From: Ectocarpus siliculosus
Taxonomy: Eukaryota; Sar; Phaeophyceae; Ectocarpales; Ectocarpaceae
NCBI GenBank assembly: GCA_000310025.1
Contig: FN649742.1
Span: 3,427,126-3,491,125 of the forward strand
Reading direction: 5' to 3'
DNA: 64,000 nucleotides
Shown here in pieces: positions 22,146-35,755 of the stretch (position 1 is the stretch's first letter; every line of letters begins with the position of its first letter). The position numbers and the translations under genes were made by a program. The notes below the pieces were generated by a model that saw only the letters and a program-made list of their open reading frames with translations, did no database searches and was not told where the DNA came from.

Positions 22146-24935
22146 CTTTAGCGCTGCCAAGGCCTGTTTGTTTTTGGTCCAAATGCACATTTTGTAGATG
22201 TTGTTGTTGTCTTCACATTAAACTCGTGTCAGTTGCTAATCCCAAATCTAGCAAAGACTCGGTCCGTGGTCACAAAAATGCTGGAGCCATCAGAAGATCT
22301 AAAGAACACGCACACTATTAACAAGAAAAGAGTACACAACAGATGTTGGAAGATGGAATAAGAACAACCGACGGGATTGGGGGCGGGGCAGAGGGTTGAC
22401 CCAGGGCCTTCAGCTCCTGTTGGTGCGGGGTTTTAAGGTGTTTTCTAGGCGGTGTACCGGGCCTGCGCTATTGAATGGACGCGCGTGGATTGACCAAACG
22501 GTGAGGCGGTCCAACGTTTGCTCGACCCGCAGGCACCCTTTGATCCCCCGCCAACCAAACGTAATACACAAAATGACGGCAAAACCGCACACGTGTGGCG
22601 AAAAAAAAGTAGGTCAAGAATGCACGGGAAATCGTACCGTAGTACTTGCTTGTTTTTGCCTTGTGTGCAAATACTTCGGCGGCGAAGACTTACACGTAGA
22701 TAAGGAACGCGTGCAAGATCTTACCCTGTACCTGTACTGATTGTTGCATTTAAAAAAAAAATAAAATAAAAAATTGATACCCCTTTTCTCTCACCTTCGC
22801 GGTCTCGTGAAGCTTGTTTTTCACCCTCGAAACGTTCATCGCCTGGTTGGTGCAGATGATGTTGACGATCTTACTCGGGATCCAGCCATTCGGGTTCACG
22901 TTCACCACATAGGTCGCTCGCATCGGTCCACCGTCCTTTGGCTCCCGGAACACTAAGCCTGCAGCAAGACCAGAACAAGCCCAAGACGGACATACCACAA
23001 CCAGGCAAGCAAGGAAGCGTCAGATGGAGGCGGTGCTGGGAGGGGGGGGGGGGGGGTGCTGGGAGGGGGGAGGGGGAAAGCCCAGCGGTAAGACGAGCTG
23101 TGCTTAACAAAAACGAGTGCTCACACTGTCGTACTTGTTCGTACATAGCGTGACATAGCGTTCCATCGTTTCCGTGCCCATAAGGGTTCTGCTTTCGTGA
23201 TTACTCATCAACATAAACGCACCGAGATACCACGTGGAGAATCGAGATCGTGTCATGGAGCACAGCACGAACTCAGCGACGGCGCTTTCAGCACATGCTC
23301 AACATCAGCTACAGCTAACTTACCTAGACGACAAATGTCGCCCTCGCCTTCTCTCGATTGAAAAACCACCACACGACAAAGAGCAAGGGAGAGAAAAACC
23401 AACGAACAGAAAAAAAAAAACAGGCATTTTGTTCGAATGGTCGCGTGCGCGGGAACGCGGCGGCCCATCTCGACACCGCAACATAAATAGACGCCCACAA
23501 ACCTGAAGTCTTGACGGTAGAGCGGATGCGTTTGCAGAGCTTCTCCATGTCGGGCACCTCCGGCCTCTCGATGCTCCCGGACACGACGCAGAAGAGCCGC
23601 TCCCCCGTTGCTGGGTCCGTGGAGGCCGCGGCGTGCTGCAGGAAGCAGAAGTCTCTGGCCCAGGCGACCCCGGCCGCCTTGAAGGAGCCCCACGAGATCC
23701 TGATGAGCTCGCCTTCCTCGCAGGGGATCTGTCGTAGGCGTTTTGTTGTGTTTGTCAGTGCTGCTATCATACGGCTTCATGCTATTCAAATATCTTCGAT
23801 CATGCTCCATAGACCGGTTTTCGTGGTTTTATAAGTAGGCACTCGGGTTTCGAGCTCTCACGGGCAAGCTTCCCGGATACGAGAGGCTAAAAACACCAAC
23901 GACAGCATTATCATCAACAACAACGACGGTGTCAACAAGGACACCTGCAGCAACGGCTACGTTCAGTAGCACCAGCACCAGCAAACGAGATTGCTGTACG
24001 ATTTCCACATCGTGAGACAAAACGCCTCCGACAAGCGCAAGAACACGGCAAAAAAACGCAACGGTCAATACACGCGCCGTCCGCTACAAAGACAAAACAC
24101 TCCGTTACAAAGACAAAGACTAAATAACAACCGAAGACGACACCCGGCTTCCTGCGCCCCATACAGGTCTTCGCTCAGATTAAAAAAACAAAAACGTCAC
24201 ACCTGGTACAGGATCTTGGTCTCCCTGCTCATGGGATCAGACGCCCTCATCTGCTGCGCCAAGATCTCTGACGTGTTGAACACGTCGACGAACTGCGTCT
24301 TCACCATCTCGAAGGTCACGTCCTGGGTGAGCGGTATCTGCCCCCGGCAGATGACCAGCGACGAGTCCGAGTCATCCGGGTTGGGTCGCGACCAGACCTT
24401 CACCCCGAACAGGGTGGATGAGAGCTTCCAGCCTTCGTCCGAAGCCTCAAACCCCACAAGGTCTGGCCAAAACAATGCGTGAACAAAACAATAATGAGGT
24501 GAGCGGAGGAGGAGGAGGAGCAACGGTAAACGCGCACGCGTGCGGAGTACGAACACGTTCACTATCCCGGCGGGGGGGGGGATTCTCTGCTTGAGGAGGT
24601 TGACCGGGCAGCGGGGTATGATGTGCCCTACTGTAGGTTCATCAGAAATGGTGTGGTGGCTTGGGGCGGCGAAGCCTTGATGATTGGTTTTATCGGTCAC
24701 ACACACACACACACACACCTGGGATCCACCCCCTTGCCAACGAGGCGTAGCGCGCGTCCTCTTCCGGCGTGAGGTGGATGTCGCGCAAAAACTTGAGCCC
24801 GGGGTCTTGCTTCCCGTTCTCGACCTCCTCCTGCGAGGGGGCGGCCTCCGCGCTCATGGCGTGAGACGACGCCACCACCGAAGGTGTCCTTGTGGTTGCG
24901 GTGACACCCGGTGTGCTCGTCGCAGCGGTAGCCAT
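21729..24935 (-). CDS. START-domain lipid-binding protein with GOLD-like C-terminus
   Basis: Five phase-consistent exons: 24935-24719, 24462-24203, 23728-23503, 22958-22795, 22145-21729; 427 aa. The start is the first ATG of the exon, just after a possible acceptor (ctgacag), so a 5' UTR intron or upstream coding exon is possible. Residues about 55-290 form a START (StAR-related lipid transfer) domain: GFEASDEGWKLSSTLFGVKV, then MSRETKILYQ, FCVVSGSIERPEVPD, TYVVNVNPNGWIPSKIVNII. START domains carry a single lipid such as a sterol, phospholipid or ceramide; the ligand cannot be read from sequence. The last exon resembles a GOLD domain, ending VVLEWKGAGWFGGLVIYHLV. No signal peptide or membrane segment is visible, so a soluble carrier working at membrane contacts is inferred. 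Confidence 0.85.
22795..24462 (-). other. START domain exons
   Basis: Three exons (24462-24203, 23728-23503, 22958-22795) cover the START helix-grip fold. The best landmark is NPNGWIPSKIVNIICTNQA, matching the G-W-(I/L)-P-x-W-V-V-N region before the long C-terminal helix of the family, although the usual Trp after P is replaced by Ser-Lys. The C-terminal helix follows (VSRVKNKLHETAK). Confidence 0.88.
24698..24718 (-). repeat. (CA/GT) microsatellite at a splice donor
   Basis: About ten CA units on the plus strand. Read on the minus strand the GT array starts at the donor of the first START-gene exon (CCCAG|GTGTGTGT), so the repeat supplies the splice donor itself. Confidence 0.9.
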
Positions 24936-27900
24936 CACCGGAGCTGTCAGAAAAAAAAAAAGCAAAAACAGCGAGTGTTGCAGCAAAGTAGAAAAGGTGT
25001 TCTCTGCAGTATGCTCAAAGTCGGGGGATCTCAATACCGTGTGCAGCCTCCCCCTACGGTTTCCTCGGGGGTGGGTAAGGGGGAGCCGCAGATGCTGCTG
25101 AACCTACCCCCCCCCCCACGGGTTGTGGCGGGTGAAATTCCTTTGTTGGGCTTCCATGTCTCTCGCGCAAAAACAGAGGCGGCGAGTCTGCGGGGCCTCG
25201 GTTACTCGCTCTGAAAGAGGTTTTCAAAAATGTGAAGTGCATCCGACGCTTCTGATTGGTCAAAGGGTGCCTCAGTTGACGGGGGGGCGCCGCGTTCTGT
25301 GGTTTGGGAGTTGGGGGCAAGGGACAAGCTGGATCGGGTTTGGTCGGTGATAGGGAGAGAGAGCGGTGCTGGATTGAGCAGACTTTTCGGAAGTGCAAAC
25401 AACGACCAACGGACTTCGCTGTTTGTCTCTAACGTTATATACCGTCGCGCGCAGCTTCCCTACCATGAAAAATCGGTGTTGGTAGGTACCAGCATGCGTC
25501 AATTAGTCCCATTGCGGTCCTATTTTTTTTTTACGGCACCTTAGTGGCACTCTCCGATCCTCGTCAAGCCTCCCATCCCCGGGTGGAAAAGCAACCAAAT
25601 CAAACTCCGTCCTTTTTGCTATTCTTCAGCACCCCTTCGCCAACAACGTTCCGATCCGTGTGACGCTGAATAAGATTACAGCCGGCGGTAGCGCGCGAGA
25701 GCTCCGTGTGCGGTTGGGCTCATCTAGATGAGCCTGCGATAAAATCGGCTGTCCGGCATGACCTGGCAGAAAAAAATGCCTTGCGTTACTCACTACGCCT
25801 TGAGAAAAACACGGGAGGGAGGCCAGCTCACTTTCGATTCGCTGTGAAGGCGTTTTTCTTTTTTTTGGCCGGCAGTTCCGCCGCGTCTTCCAAGAACGCG
25901 TTTCCACTACCATGGCAAATACGATTACTATTCTGCACCGGTACGTACTGGTAGGTTGGTGGCATCCGTCGTTCCTTCTGTGTGCTGTGGTAAGAAATTG
26001 GAAGAACAGCAGCACTCCGTTTCGCTTGGGAACTTCTACTTCTACTGGATTTGAACCACGCTAATACGTACGCAGTGGACCCCCGAGAATGTTGTTTACC
26101 GCACGTAAAGCCACTGCAACAAAACGTAGTTTGTGGAAGCTAAACATTTGCAGGAGTTACGCGAGGCACCACATAAACCCATGCCGGATGTGGACGTACC
26201 GAAAGCCAGGAGAGGGAGAAAAAGGCGCAATCCCTAAAATTGTAACCCGACAATATACGCCCTGTGCCATCTTCCGATCCCTGTGCGGAAATGTAAGCAA
26301 AACCACCACCTTGTTCGGTGGTGCGAACTGTCCGATCTGCGCCAACTCTCCGATACGCGCCAACTCTCCGACGAGTTAGTTACGGTAACTTTGCTGAATA
26401 GCTGAAGCGCACCAATCCGCGGTCGCACAGAAATTTTTCTCCGCCGGTGCAAGGCGTTCTGACTGCTATTGAACATGTTCTACCAACGTCCAACAACCAA
26501 ACCGACATCCCCCTTTGAAACGATGATACTCATCCGATGCCTGTCTCCCCGCCCTGCCCTCTCTCTCTCTCTCTCCTTCATCTCCCTCCTGTTCTCTTCT
26601 GCTCATCATATATGGAAGACCCAAGGACACGTTGTCTTGCCCGCTGGGTGACTAAAAGTCTACAAGCAGCCAGGGGGTTCCGTAGTGGTACATATTGACG
26701 TTTGTTATGAAATCATGGCAACTCTCCCCGTTGCGGCAGGCCCGATGCTGCCGATTAGGGGTCCTCTACGTCAAACATGCCCACACCCATGTCTCCATGC
26801 GTCCATCGTCCCACCGCCTTGCTCATGTCTCACCTCAGCGGCAATCGCATTCCAACATGGATTCTCGACTGATCTCACCGCAAGTGTCAGCAACAAGACC
26901 ACGTTACGTACCTTAGCTCAACTGTGTTCGGTGTGCTGTATCGACAACAAGCAACAAAACATGCAGCAACAACAACAACGCAACGCGTCCACGGGTCGCT
27001 TCCCGCGCCCTTGGTTGGGTGCCTTTGATGCATGCCCAAGGTACAGCGGCTCCGCATCGCACTCCCTTCCCATCATCTTCATACACACGCACACAAACGT
27101 ACCTGAGTTCAGCCTATTTCGGTTCGCTTGGCGAGGGTGCCCGCTTTCCGTGCTTATGGTCAGTCCAGTGGGGTATGGCAAGTGAAACATTCGCCGAGCG
27201 GGTTTGTTGCCGTGCCACAAGTGCCGTGACAACAGCAGACCCTAACAAACCCTGTTGCTGCGAGCTGCGGTGCTAGCCTTTGTGCGCTGCCTTGTGGCAA
27301 ACACAAAGTTGGCACCGCACGTACGTTTGTCCGACGCTACAGAATTTGCGGAACCCCGCCAAAAAGAAGAAAAAACCAAACGTGCACCGTGCAGCAGGCA
27401 GGTGGCCATACTGTATAGCATGTCATGTGCAGTGATCAGTGATGACCACTCGGATAAACCTGCACGGGCTTGCAGTACACATATGGTGTGTGGTTTACAC
27501 GCTTAGCAAACCCTGAAGACCCTGATGAAGACTCACTTGTAGATCGATCTCTCTTAGCTCTGAACGGACGTGCTTGCTATTTGTTCCCTCTCGCTTGGTA
27601 GACTGCTGTTGACTGAGCAACGGGGGGCGATGGCGCTTCCAGCTTCTTCACGAGGGGGGGGCTGATAAGATTTCGTCCCCTGATTGCAATATCTATCCCG
27701 GGGAGTTGCAGCTCAGCCAAACGCACAAAGCAGCTCTGTTGTCGTTGTCTCGCTCCGCACTGTGCACAGCAGCTACCAGTCCGACGCTCAAAGATGCAGT
27801 AATTTAATTTTACCCGCATGCAGCAGTACATACATATCAACCAACACTGCTTGAACTACACGACGGAGGAAGTAGACTACCAATGTACCGACAGATCCTT

Positions 27901-28962
27901 TGCACTCAAAAATACATCCAAAAAGAAAGATCTATGCATACATGTAGCGTCGGCTAGACGTCGAATTGGTGGAGCCAATCGTAAATAAACCGTAGCAAAT
28001 GGCCAACATAAACCGACCCACGTGGATATCAGACCCCAGCCAAGCTTTCTCGTAGCCTTGACCTCGCAGAAAATGGCAGGTTTGAGCCCCAGGTCTTCAT
28101 GGACCTGCCCGAGGGCGGGGGTGCGCCCGCCCCTTGGATACCACAAACCATTTGTCAACCACTAAATCACAAATTACCTACCACGCACACAAGCTGAACC
28201 AGCGTAGGTGTCAGCTTTACTATTTTCTCTGAACACACACAAAACACAAACAGAGCAGCACACCCACAAACTGATGTATGCATACATTCATTGGCCAGTA
28301 GCATAGTAGTGCTGTCAACGCTCAGCAAAAAGGCATGTGGTTCTGTTGGACTGTAAGTAACAAAGAATAGTCCCCAAAGCCTCCATACTATATCATCATC
28401 CCGCCATTCACGGTGGCCTTGCAACAGCTACTGAAACCATCAGAACCGCCACAGGACACACAAAGACTGCTTAAATCTCACACGAGCCGCAGCCAATCTG
28501 CAAAATGGTGCCGCGAAGCCGCGAAAACGTTCGGCCGAGCGAGATGAGACCGCACTACTACCGTGTGGTTACTGCTGTTGGCTGTTGCTCGCATGGTTGA
28601 AACCCGTTACGATCTCTGCTCAACATCCGTTCAAGGTTGGTACGCCACCAAGGGTTCAATGACCGGTACATCACCATGGTCCAATTGACTCGGGCGCCTT
28701 CCGTGGTGACAGGCCGACTAAACCCCAAAGACAGCAGTGCCACACGTTTTGCAAAACCGAAACCGAAGAGAAATTAAGGGCCGAAAAATAAAACACCACG
28801 AACAACGCGGTATTATGAAGATCCCCAAAACAGTCAGACTTTGGAAGGTGCCGAGTATTGTAGCTCCAGACGAATGATCCACCCTTGACCCCCCCCTCCC
28901 CCAGTACGAAGGCTGGCGCCGCTGCTACCCCTCCCGCCCTCGTCCGGCCCCGCTCTCCCCCG
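24936..28962. other. 4-kb gene-free interval
   Basis: No frame on either strand joins into a plausible exon series. The right end should carry the 3' UTR of gene 3 and the left end the promoter, and perhaps a 5' UTR exon, of the START gene. Short tandem repeats occur at about 26335-26372 (CGCCAACTCTCCGA units), with a CT-rich run at about 26560-26580. The longest frame (26685-27185, plus) shows no motif. Confidence 0.5.
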
Positions 28963-31900
28963 TTACCCGGAGAGAAAATTCCCTTCTCCGTCGGCAGCCT
29001 CGAGCAGCAACGCGGGGCCCTTCTTCGGCTGGAGGAAGCTATGCGACCTTGGCCCCCCTCCTCTTTCTAAACCCTTCGACGAAGACCTAGGCCTTCGGAT
29101 CCGCGTGACGTCGTCAAGACTATCTCTACCGATCCCACTGCCGTTGCCATCGGCGCCGATGCCATCTCCGCGGCGGTGGTACCCGTCCCCTTCCACGTCA
29201 TCATCACCCACAGCGCCAGCTGCCGCACTCCCAAGCCCTTCCGCCACTTCCAGCCCGCCCGATCTCTCTCGTCTATCTCTGCGCCTCGCCCCCTCCTCGT
29301 CCACCTCCTCCTCCTCCTCCTTCTGCCCCCGCTGTCTCATGCCCGTTCCCGAGCCGGTTACTGCCGTCCCCGGCGAGTCCCCCAGCCACGCCGTCGCCGC
29401 CGATGGCCTCCGCGCCTCCGGGCGGTGACTCCTCAAGACGGCAGAGGTAGCCGACGCCGCCGCACCCGCCGCTGCTCCTCCTCCTCCGCCGCCCCCGCTT
29501 TCCAACTCGTTCTCTTTCTCCAGGAAGTGAGAGAAGTTGTCGGCCGCCTGAAAAGTGCAGAACAACGGGCGATCGGTGAGAGAGCGGCGCGCCCGGGACG
29601 AACGGGTAGATTGTGGGCAATCCGGGACTCTGATGTGCCCGTTTTCGTCACCAGATGTGGGCAGTCCGGGACTCCGGTGTACCTTTATATTGTCATCATC
29701 GTAGACGAAAAACAAGCCCAAGGAACAGCCTCTACTGCTGCTGTGACCGCAACACCACAGAGTGCCAACAGAGCGCTTCCATCCCGACTCTAGATATATC
29801 ACGTGGATTTCCCTTTTTGTGCCGAAAAAACACTACTACCACTTCAAGTATTTCATTGTTCCGTACAACCGGGAGGGAGAAAAAACTGGCTATCTTAGAC
29901 GGAAATCGTTCGCCAAATTCTTCGTAGAACTGGACGGGTTCGTCATTGCGGGAAAGTCAAGTCGACGTATTTTTTCTCCGGTTTTCCGGCGTCGAGACTG
30001 GCCGTTCCATACTGCTGTAATGGCGTATCGGGTGCGTCAACAGATTACATCTTTATTTTTTCAGGCGTGCAGACAGGCTGTTCAATGATGGCGTTGCAAC
30101 AGCAGCACACATCTTTCAATCTCCCTCACCTGCACTTCTCTTCCAATCTCACGACCGATGGCAATCACCGACAGGAGAAACAGCACTTGCCCCGTCTCGT
30201 TCACCACCCGGAAGCACCACTGCGTGCGCGCAAGCCGTCCCGAAAACAGGCAAAGCCAGAGCAAAAAATTATTCCCATCCTTTCTTCCCAATAACATATT
30301 TGCTTCCCTAAGAAGAACACGAAACGGGATGGCAGTCTTGCAGCCACCGGACCCCCCGGTCCCTCCGCTTTTCTAAACGTGGCACACCAGGACGCACAGT
30401 CCATCGCATGTCTGCGGCGTGCATGAATGCAAACTCCCACACAGCAAGTGCAACACGTTGCATCGTCAGTACCAGCCAGCGACCAAGCGCCCCCCCACTG
30501 TTAAGCCAAATTTGGCAAAGTAGGAAGGAGCGATTGGCCATCCGCGATGGGTCCTGTGGGAACAATGCTCCGTCCTCTCGAGGACGCGTGGTTAATGGTC
30601 TAACCGGTAAGGCATGCAAAACAAGAGTACCCCCCTCCCCCCCCCATATCATGTTCTCACCCTGCGGTGCCCCCACGGTACGTGTCGACTCACCTCCGGT
30701 GGAACCTGACCCCCCAACAACGCCAGCGTTCCGAGAAAGAGAAACATCCAGCCGTTGCACACCGTCGACTGGACCACGATCGACGCGTGGTTGCCGTACT
30801 TCCACATGTACACCGCGATGTAGAGGGCGAGCGCCGTCATGCCCGTCGTCGGCAGCAGCGCGAGAAGAAGGTGCAGGCTCGCGTCTTGGGTTTCCACAAG
30901 GCTGTGTGTCCGTCCGTCCGTCCGTCCGTCGAATCCGTGCGTGCGTTCCGTTTCGTTGGCAAAAGCGAACGGTATGAAATGGTCAAAACAAACGTGAAAC
31001 GCAATTGAGGTGGGCGAAGCTGATCGAACAGGGGACAGGAGGAGAGCGGAGGAGAGTGGCGGAGGAAGAGGTGCTCTCGGGCTTGCACGTACCCTAAACA
31101 ACAGCGGCTAGAGAGGCAGACAGCAGTCAAGAGCTTGCACAAAAGTCGAAACAAGAAAAACATCGTGCAACGCGATTGGGGTTCAACACGTTTTGCAAAG
31201 ATCCCAACAGTGAAACTCGATATCTCAGCCGAGAACAGACGTCGACGACACGCGAAGGTACAACACGACAAGCAATCCCGCCGACTTGGGCAGATGAACG
31301 GTAAAATTACAAGTCTTCAAAGATGGACAAAAAAAAATAGGCAGGTCTTTCAGTTGAACAATCCCAAGAATGAGAAAAAACAAAATGGCTCCTTCAACTG
31401 TCGACTTGACTCCAAATTAAAATGCTGCCGCGCAGGGGTGGATAGAAACTCCTGATCTCCTGATACAATTCAACGTGCAAACTTCTCACCCTGTGCCCCC
31501 CGCCTTGTTGTCGTCCCCGATTCCGATGTCGTAGTTCACGAGGATATGCACCACGAAGAGCAAGACCGACACGATGCCCACGAAGTTGCGAAGAACCCAG
31601 GAACACGGCTCCACGCCCCGCCGGTGACCTTGCTGCAAAGAGATAAAAAAAAAACGCTTGTATGAAAATGATGGAGGCCGAGCAGGCGGCGGGCTAGTAT
31701 ATCCCGAAAAAGATAAAAGCGGGACCAAAAGCATAGCAGCAGACCGCACGGCTCTGTTCGTATGTACCGACGAGCCTCCTGCGTGTCCCTCGGAACGAAG
31801 CGTGAGAACGAGTAACTTCCGCCGCATGGAGAGCTATGTCAACGCAACAAACACATCGAAATTGAGATATGTACCATGGGTGATACTCTGTAGCAGCTCC

Positions 31901-34900
31901 TTCGAATGCCGTCCGGCAGAATGGTGTCTTGCGCTTGTGTACTGCTCACTGCCACCACTAGAAAATACGCGTCCTCGTGTCGGATATAAACTGCTGTGTG
32001 CACGCGAAATGCAATCGACGAAAACGATTGGCCATCGCCCCACGACTACACCTCGTCGTAAGGACAGCTCCGTGTGAACGTGGAAAATGGACTCACGTCG
32101 AACACGATGCCGCAGAACTGGACCGAGCGGCGCTTGTGTACAGCGTACGCCACCTCGAATGTCACCACCAAGAACAGCGGGATGACCGCAGCTGGAATAG
32201 CAAGAGAAAAACGCGAGAGAGAGAAATAAAGAGAGGATTGGTTCGGGGGCGGCGGCCCTGTGCGCTCTTGGAGACACCCCCAATCGCCGTATGACACTCC
32301 AGCGGTACACCTCATCAAGCAAGAATCGGAAGCTTGTTGACTGTACGCGAGTGGTGCATGCGCGATGAGCGCACGGGAAGGTGCGTAATGACTTATTTGG
32401 GAGGGGGGGGGGCGTCACCGCGACGGAAGCGGGGCCGGAAAGTTGTGTCACGAATCTCGCCGGTTCCTCTTAAACCGTGACACCTACCGCGACAAGTTAA
32501 TATAGAGTGTCGGACAAAGAGGAGCATGTCACGCGGCTGGGAGTGTCTACACACGCCATGCAGGCCGTCCGTGCGGCTACCGAAAAAGACGCGCGTCCTC
32601 TAGCGGCAAACTAACCAGGGATCAAGATCGTGTAACTTAGTTCCGAATCACCCCGATATCCTCCTCATCCCTTCCGTTCTTGCTTCTCCCTTGTTTTCGT
32701 TCTCACCGCGCGTTGTTCTCCCGATCTGGACGAACTTTGAGTCGTCCGACAGCACATTGCTCAGAGCTAAGACGAGGTTCTCATAAGCCAGCAGCAGACA
32801 AACCACCGGCTGAAGAAGGAAGGGGAAATCCGGGCGAAGTCACGGAGGGAGGGGTGGGGGGGGATGGGGGGGTGAAGATTCTTGACGTTCATTTTCGACT
32901 ATAATAAATATCCATGTGACGGTTGCGGAGCGGCGACAAGACAAGGAGGGGAAGAGAAGAGCCCAGGAAAGCATTTCGAACCATATCATGCCGGCAGAAT
33001 GTTGGTGCATATCCCTAAGACCTCGGAGTGGACGCCGGACTAGGGCAGCAGCTACTGGGACCGTCTTTGCGGGGGAACTCATAATTAATCAATGAAATAG
33101 AGAGGGGGGTTTCGTATCCCAATCCCTAGCCCTAACCCCCCTGCTAAAACCAAGCTAAATATCCTCTACTGGCGGAGAGAGGCTGCGGGGACAGCTTAGG
33201 AAGGATCGGAGAGACTGTACATGGCAGCGTGGGCATAAAAATGTGCTGGAACGACGAAGGAGGAGCAGCGTGCCGAGTAGGAGGGTGGAGCATACAGCAG
33301 TGGGGGGGCCTTGAAAAGGCGCTAGCATGCACCCGTCAATTAACCGGGCGTAGGCACAACATATGCATAGAACTGGCCACAACATTAACATTGCCAATAC
33401 CGGTACCACTGAAGAAGAATTGGACTGCTGTACTGCTGTACTGCTGTAAAGTGTAGCACCTTCACGCACCGGGCCTATCAGAGTGTTGGATGAACGGGCC
33501 ACGTTGCGCGGTTGCCGGAAAACATGATTGACGTAGAATCGATTCCGTGTGTTGCTGCTGTACCTGCGGCACAGCGTAGGGCCGTCCACGTGACGTGCTT
33601 CATTCCCGACTACTTAATGTGTCCATGTCTGCGAGTGTCTTGTACGCAAGATACACGTGTAGTTATTCTTCCGTGGCCACTACCCAATTCCACTTGTAGA
33701 ACAAAAGCAACACCTCCACCGACACTGCCGTGTTAGCCCGAATTGACATGACAAAGCAGGGGTGTCGAATCGCCATTGAGGCAACTGCTGTAGCGAAACC
33801 CCGATCAGCCCCGGCTGAAAACCGCAACAGCACCGCAGCATACTGCGGCCAGTACTGTACCGGAGAAACATGAAGGTTTTTCCCGCCATTCCTGTTTTGC
33901 GGGGCTTCGGTGTTTTCGGGTGCACATGTCCCGGTGCTAGCTTTTCGCGGTTGCCAGCTTGGGCGGCTTGCGTTGCGTCAAGAGTATTAAACACGGCAGA
34001 TGCGGTTGTTATCTTTGTCTGCAGCATGTGACGTGGGGGCGCCCGCCACGTTCCCTCTGCATACGTGGCCGTCAGGGGCTACTGGCGGACGAGCTTGCAG
34101 CTGGCGTGGTACACGGCTCTACGAGACGGCATGGCACGGCTCTACCACGTTCCGCATGGACACGGTGGTTACGTGGAATTACCTCTGCTGGCGCGTGCGC
34201 GTGGGGTACAGCAGCAGGAGGAGTACAGCAGGTGTAGGAGTGGGTGTGTGCGGCCTTGTGGCCTTGAACCGGCACCATTGGAGGCAGCCCGGGGAAGCGA
34301 TCGCACCGGCACTACTTGTACTTTCGGTCGAGCGATTTCACCGACAATGCTTTTCACAAGTATACCGGGCAAGTGGCATTGTTGTTCAACCGGCACATTA
34401 TTAACAACGCATGTACCCGTGACAAATAGGCACTGCGTCTCGAAAGGGTCGTCGTTCTGTGATTGGTTGCATATTTTCAAAATAACACAAAGGATGCCGG
34501 GCTCGCCAACTCTTGGCGGTGTACCTTTTGGAGATCAGGCACGAGCGGGCAGCGGCCAGGATCGGAACGTTTTCAGAAAATATTTGTAGTTAAATGCGCT
34601 GGCATCTCAACCTTACTGTAGATACCTGACTGCGCACATACGTATGATTAACGTGCCCGGGCTTTTATACTCGTGCGCGCAAGCTGTGGTGTTCATAGAC
34701 GTACGCGTACAAACTTGATTGCAGCATTGCGAACGTGGGTTGCACAGTAGTCGTGTCTGGGGTGTCTATAATATTAGCTAGTTAGGCACGCCATCCGAAG
34801 TTTACTGCGATTTCAAACTTCACACTCCCAGCGCGGATGAGAGAAAAGTTTCGGGGCGTACATACGCAACATGCACACGTGAGACGTTTTTCGGAATTTT

Positions 34901-35755
34901 ACCCGGAAACAGCGAAATCGAGGACACGTGGTGTGGTTGATTGGGAGGTGGTCCGATTCGTTGAACAACGGCGGTGGTGCCGAAGGCAGTGAGTGGCCGA
35001 TGATGAACTTGGAACGTTGGGGACAAAGCTCGCCCCTACGCAAGCCCTGCAGGGCGAAGAAACACGCATCTTATGCGGGATGCGTGTGTCGAAAAAGCAT
35101 GATACATGTATCTCAAGCACATGCACGGACTTTTTCAGGCAGTAAGACAGATCGATCGCTCTGTAGTCGGAACGGCCGAAAACACTCAACCGGCACACAC
35201 ACGACGCTTTTCGGCGAAAAACACCAAAGCCACGTTGCCTGTCGACAGTCAGTCGACAGCCGTCGACAGGCATGATTGATTTTAGGTTTTGGCTTGCCGC
35301 CCGGCTCCGAGAATACCTGGTGCAAGCACCACGGGGGGGAAGCCAAAGTGATGCCACCAAGCGCGGTGTGGTTGATGCACCGCAGCCCCATTAGAGCGTG
35401 TATGACGTGGGTGCCGAGAATCCTCGCCGGTAAAAGTCGGTGTATGTATACAATGAACTGACTACATTTTGCTGCCGCTGGTGTACAAACTGGATACGTC
35501 TGCCGCTGCTGAAAGCAACTAGATAAGAAGCGCAACTTATCCCCCCATCTCACGCCATGCTTTGAAACGGGTGACACGCATAGCGCACTAACAAGCTGTC
35601 CCTGAAATGTGGCCTCTCACCACGAGCTTCGCAGCGAGGATAGTAAAGCGGCGGCCCATCCAGATTCCGAACGGGAAGCAGAGCAGCGAAACGGCAGCCA
35701 GCACGGCGAACCATACCGTCTCCAGCGTCGTGTTAGCTTGGTCGAAGAAGCCCAT
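28963..35755 (-). CDS. Seven-transmembrane protein of unknown family
   Basis: Seven phase-consistent exons: 35755-35621, 32809-32707, 32191-32097, 31632-31490, 30901-30694, 30219-30130, 29547-28963; 452 aa. The start ATG opens MGFFDQANTTLETVWF. Hydrophobic segments lie at about residues 13-33, 46-63, 80-98, 122-145, 168-191, 200-222 and 236-252. A short N-terminus with an N-x-T site (N8-T-T) precedes the first. The last exon is a 194-residue hydrophilic tail with Gly/Ala, Arg and acidic runs and no motif. The layout (short N-terminus, seven helices, long charged tail) resembles GPCR-like or TOM1/THH1-type proteins, but I see no signature of either. The first intron is 2.8 kb. The second exon (VVCLLLAYENLVLALS) is the weakest of the set but fits in frame and hydrophobicity. 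Confidence 0.75.
32810..35620 (-). other. Long first intron of the 7TM gene
   Basis: A 2.8-kb intron between the start exon (donor GTG|GTGAGA) and the next exon (acceptor ttcttcag). It contains triplet-like runs (tactgctg repeats at about 33428-33449) and several short open frames on both strands without motifs. No nested gene could be supported. Confidence 0.5.
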
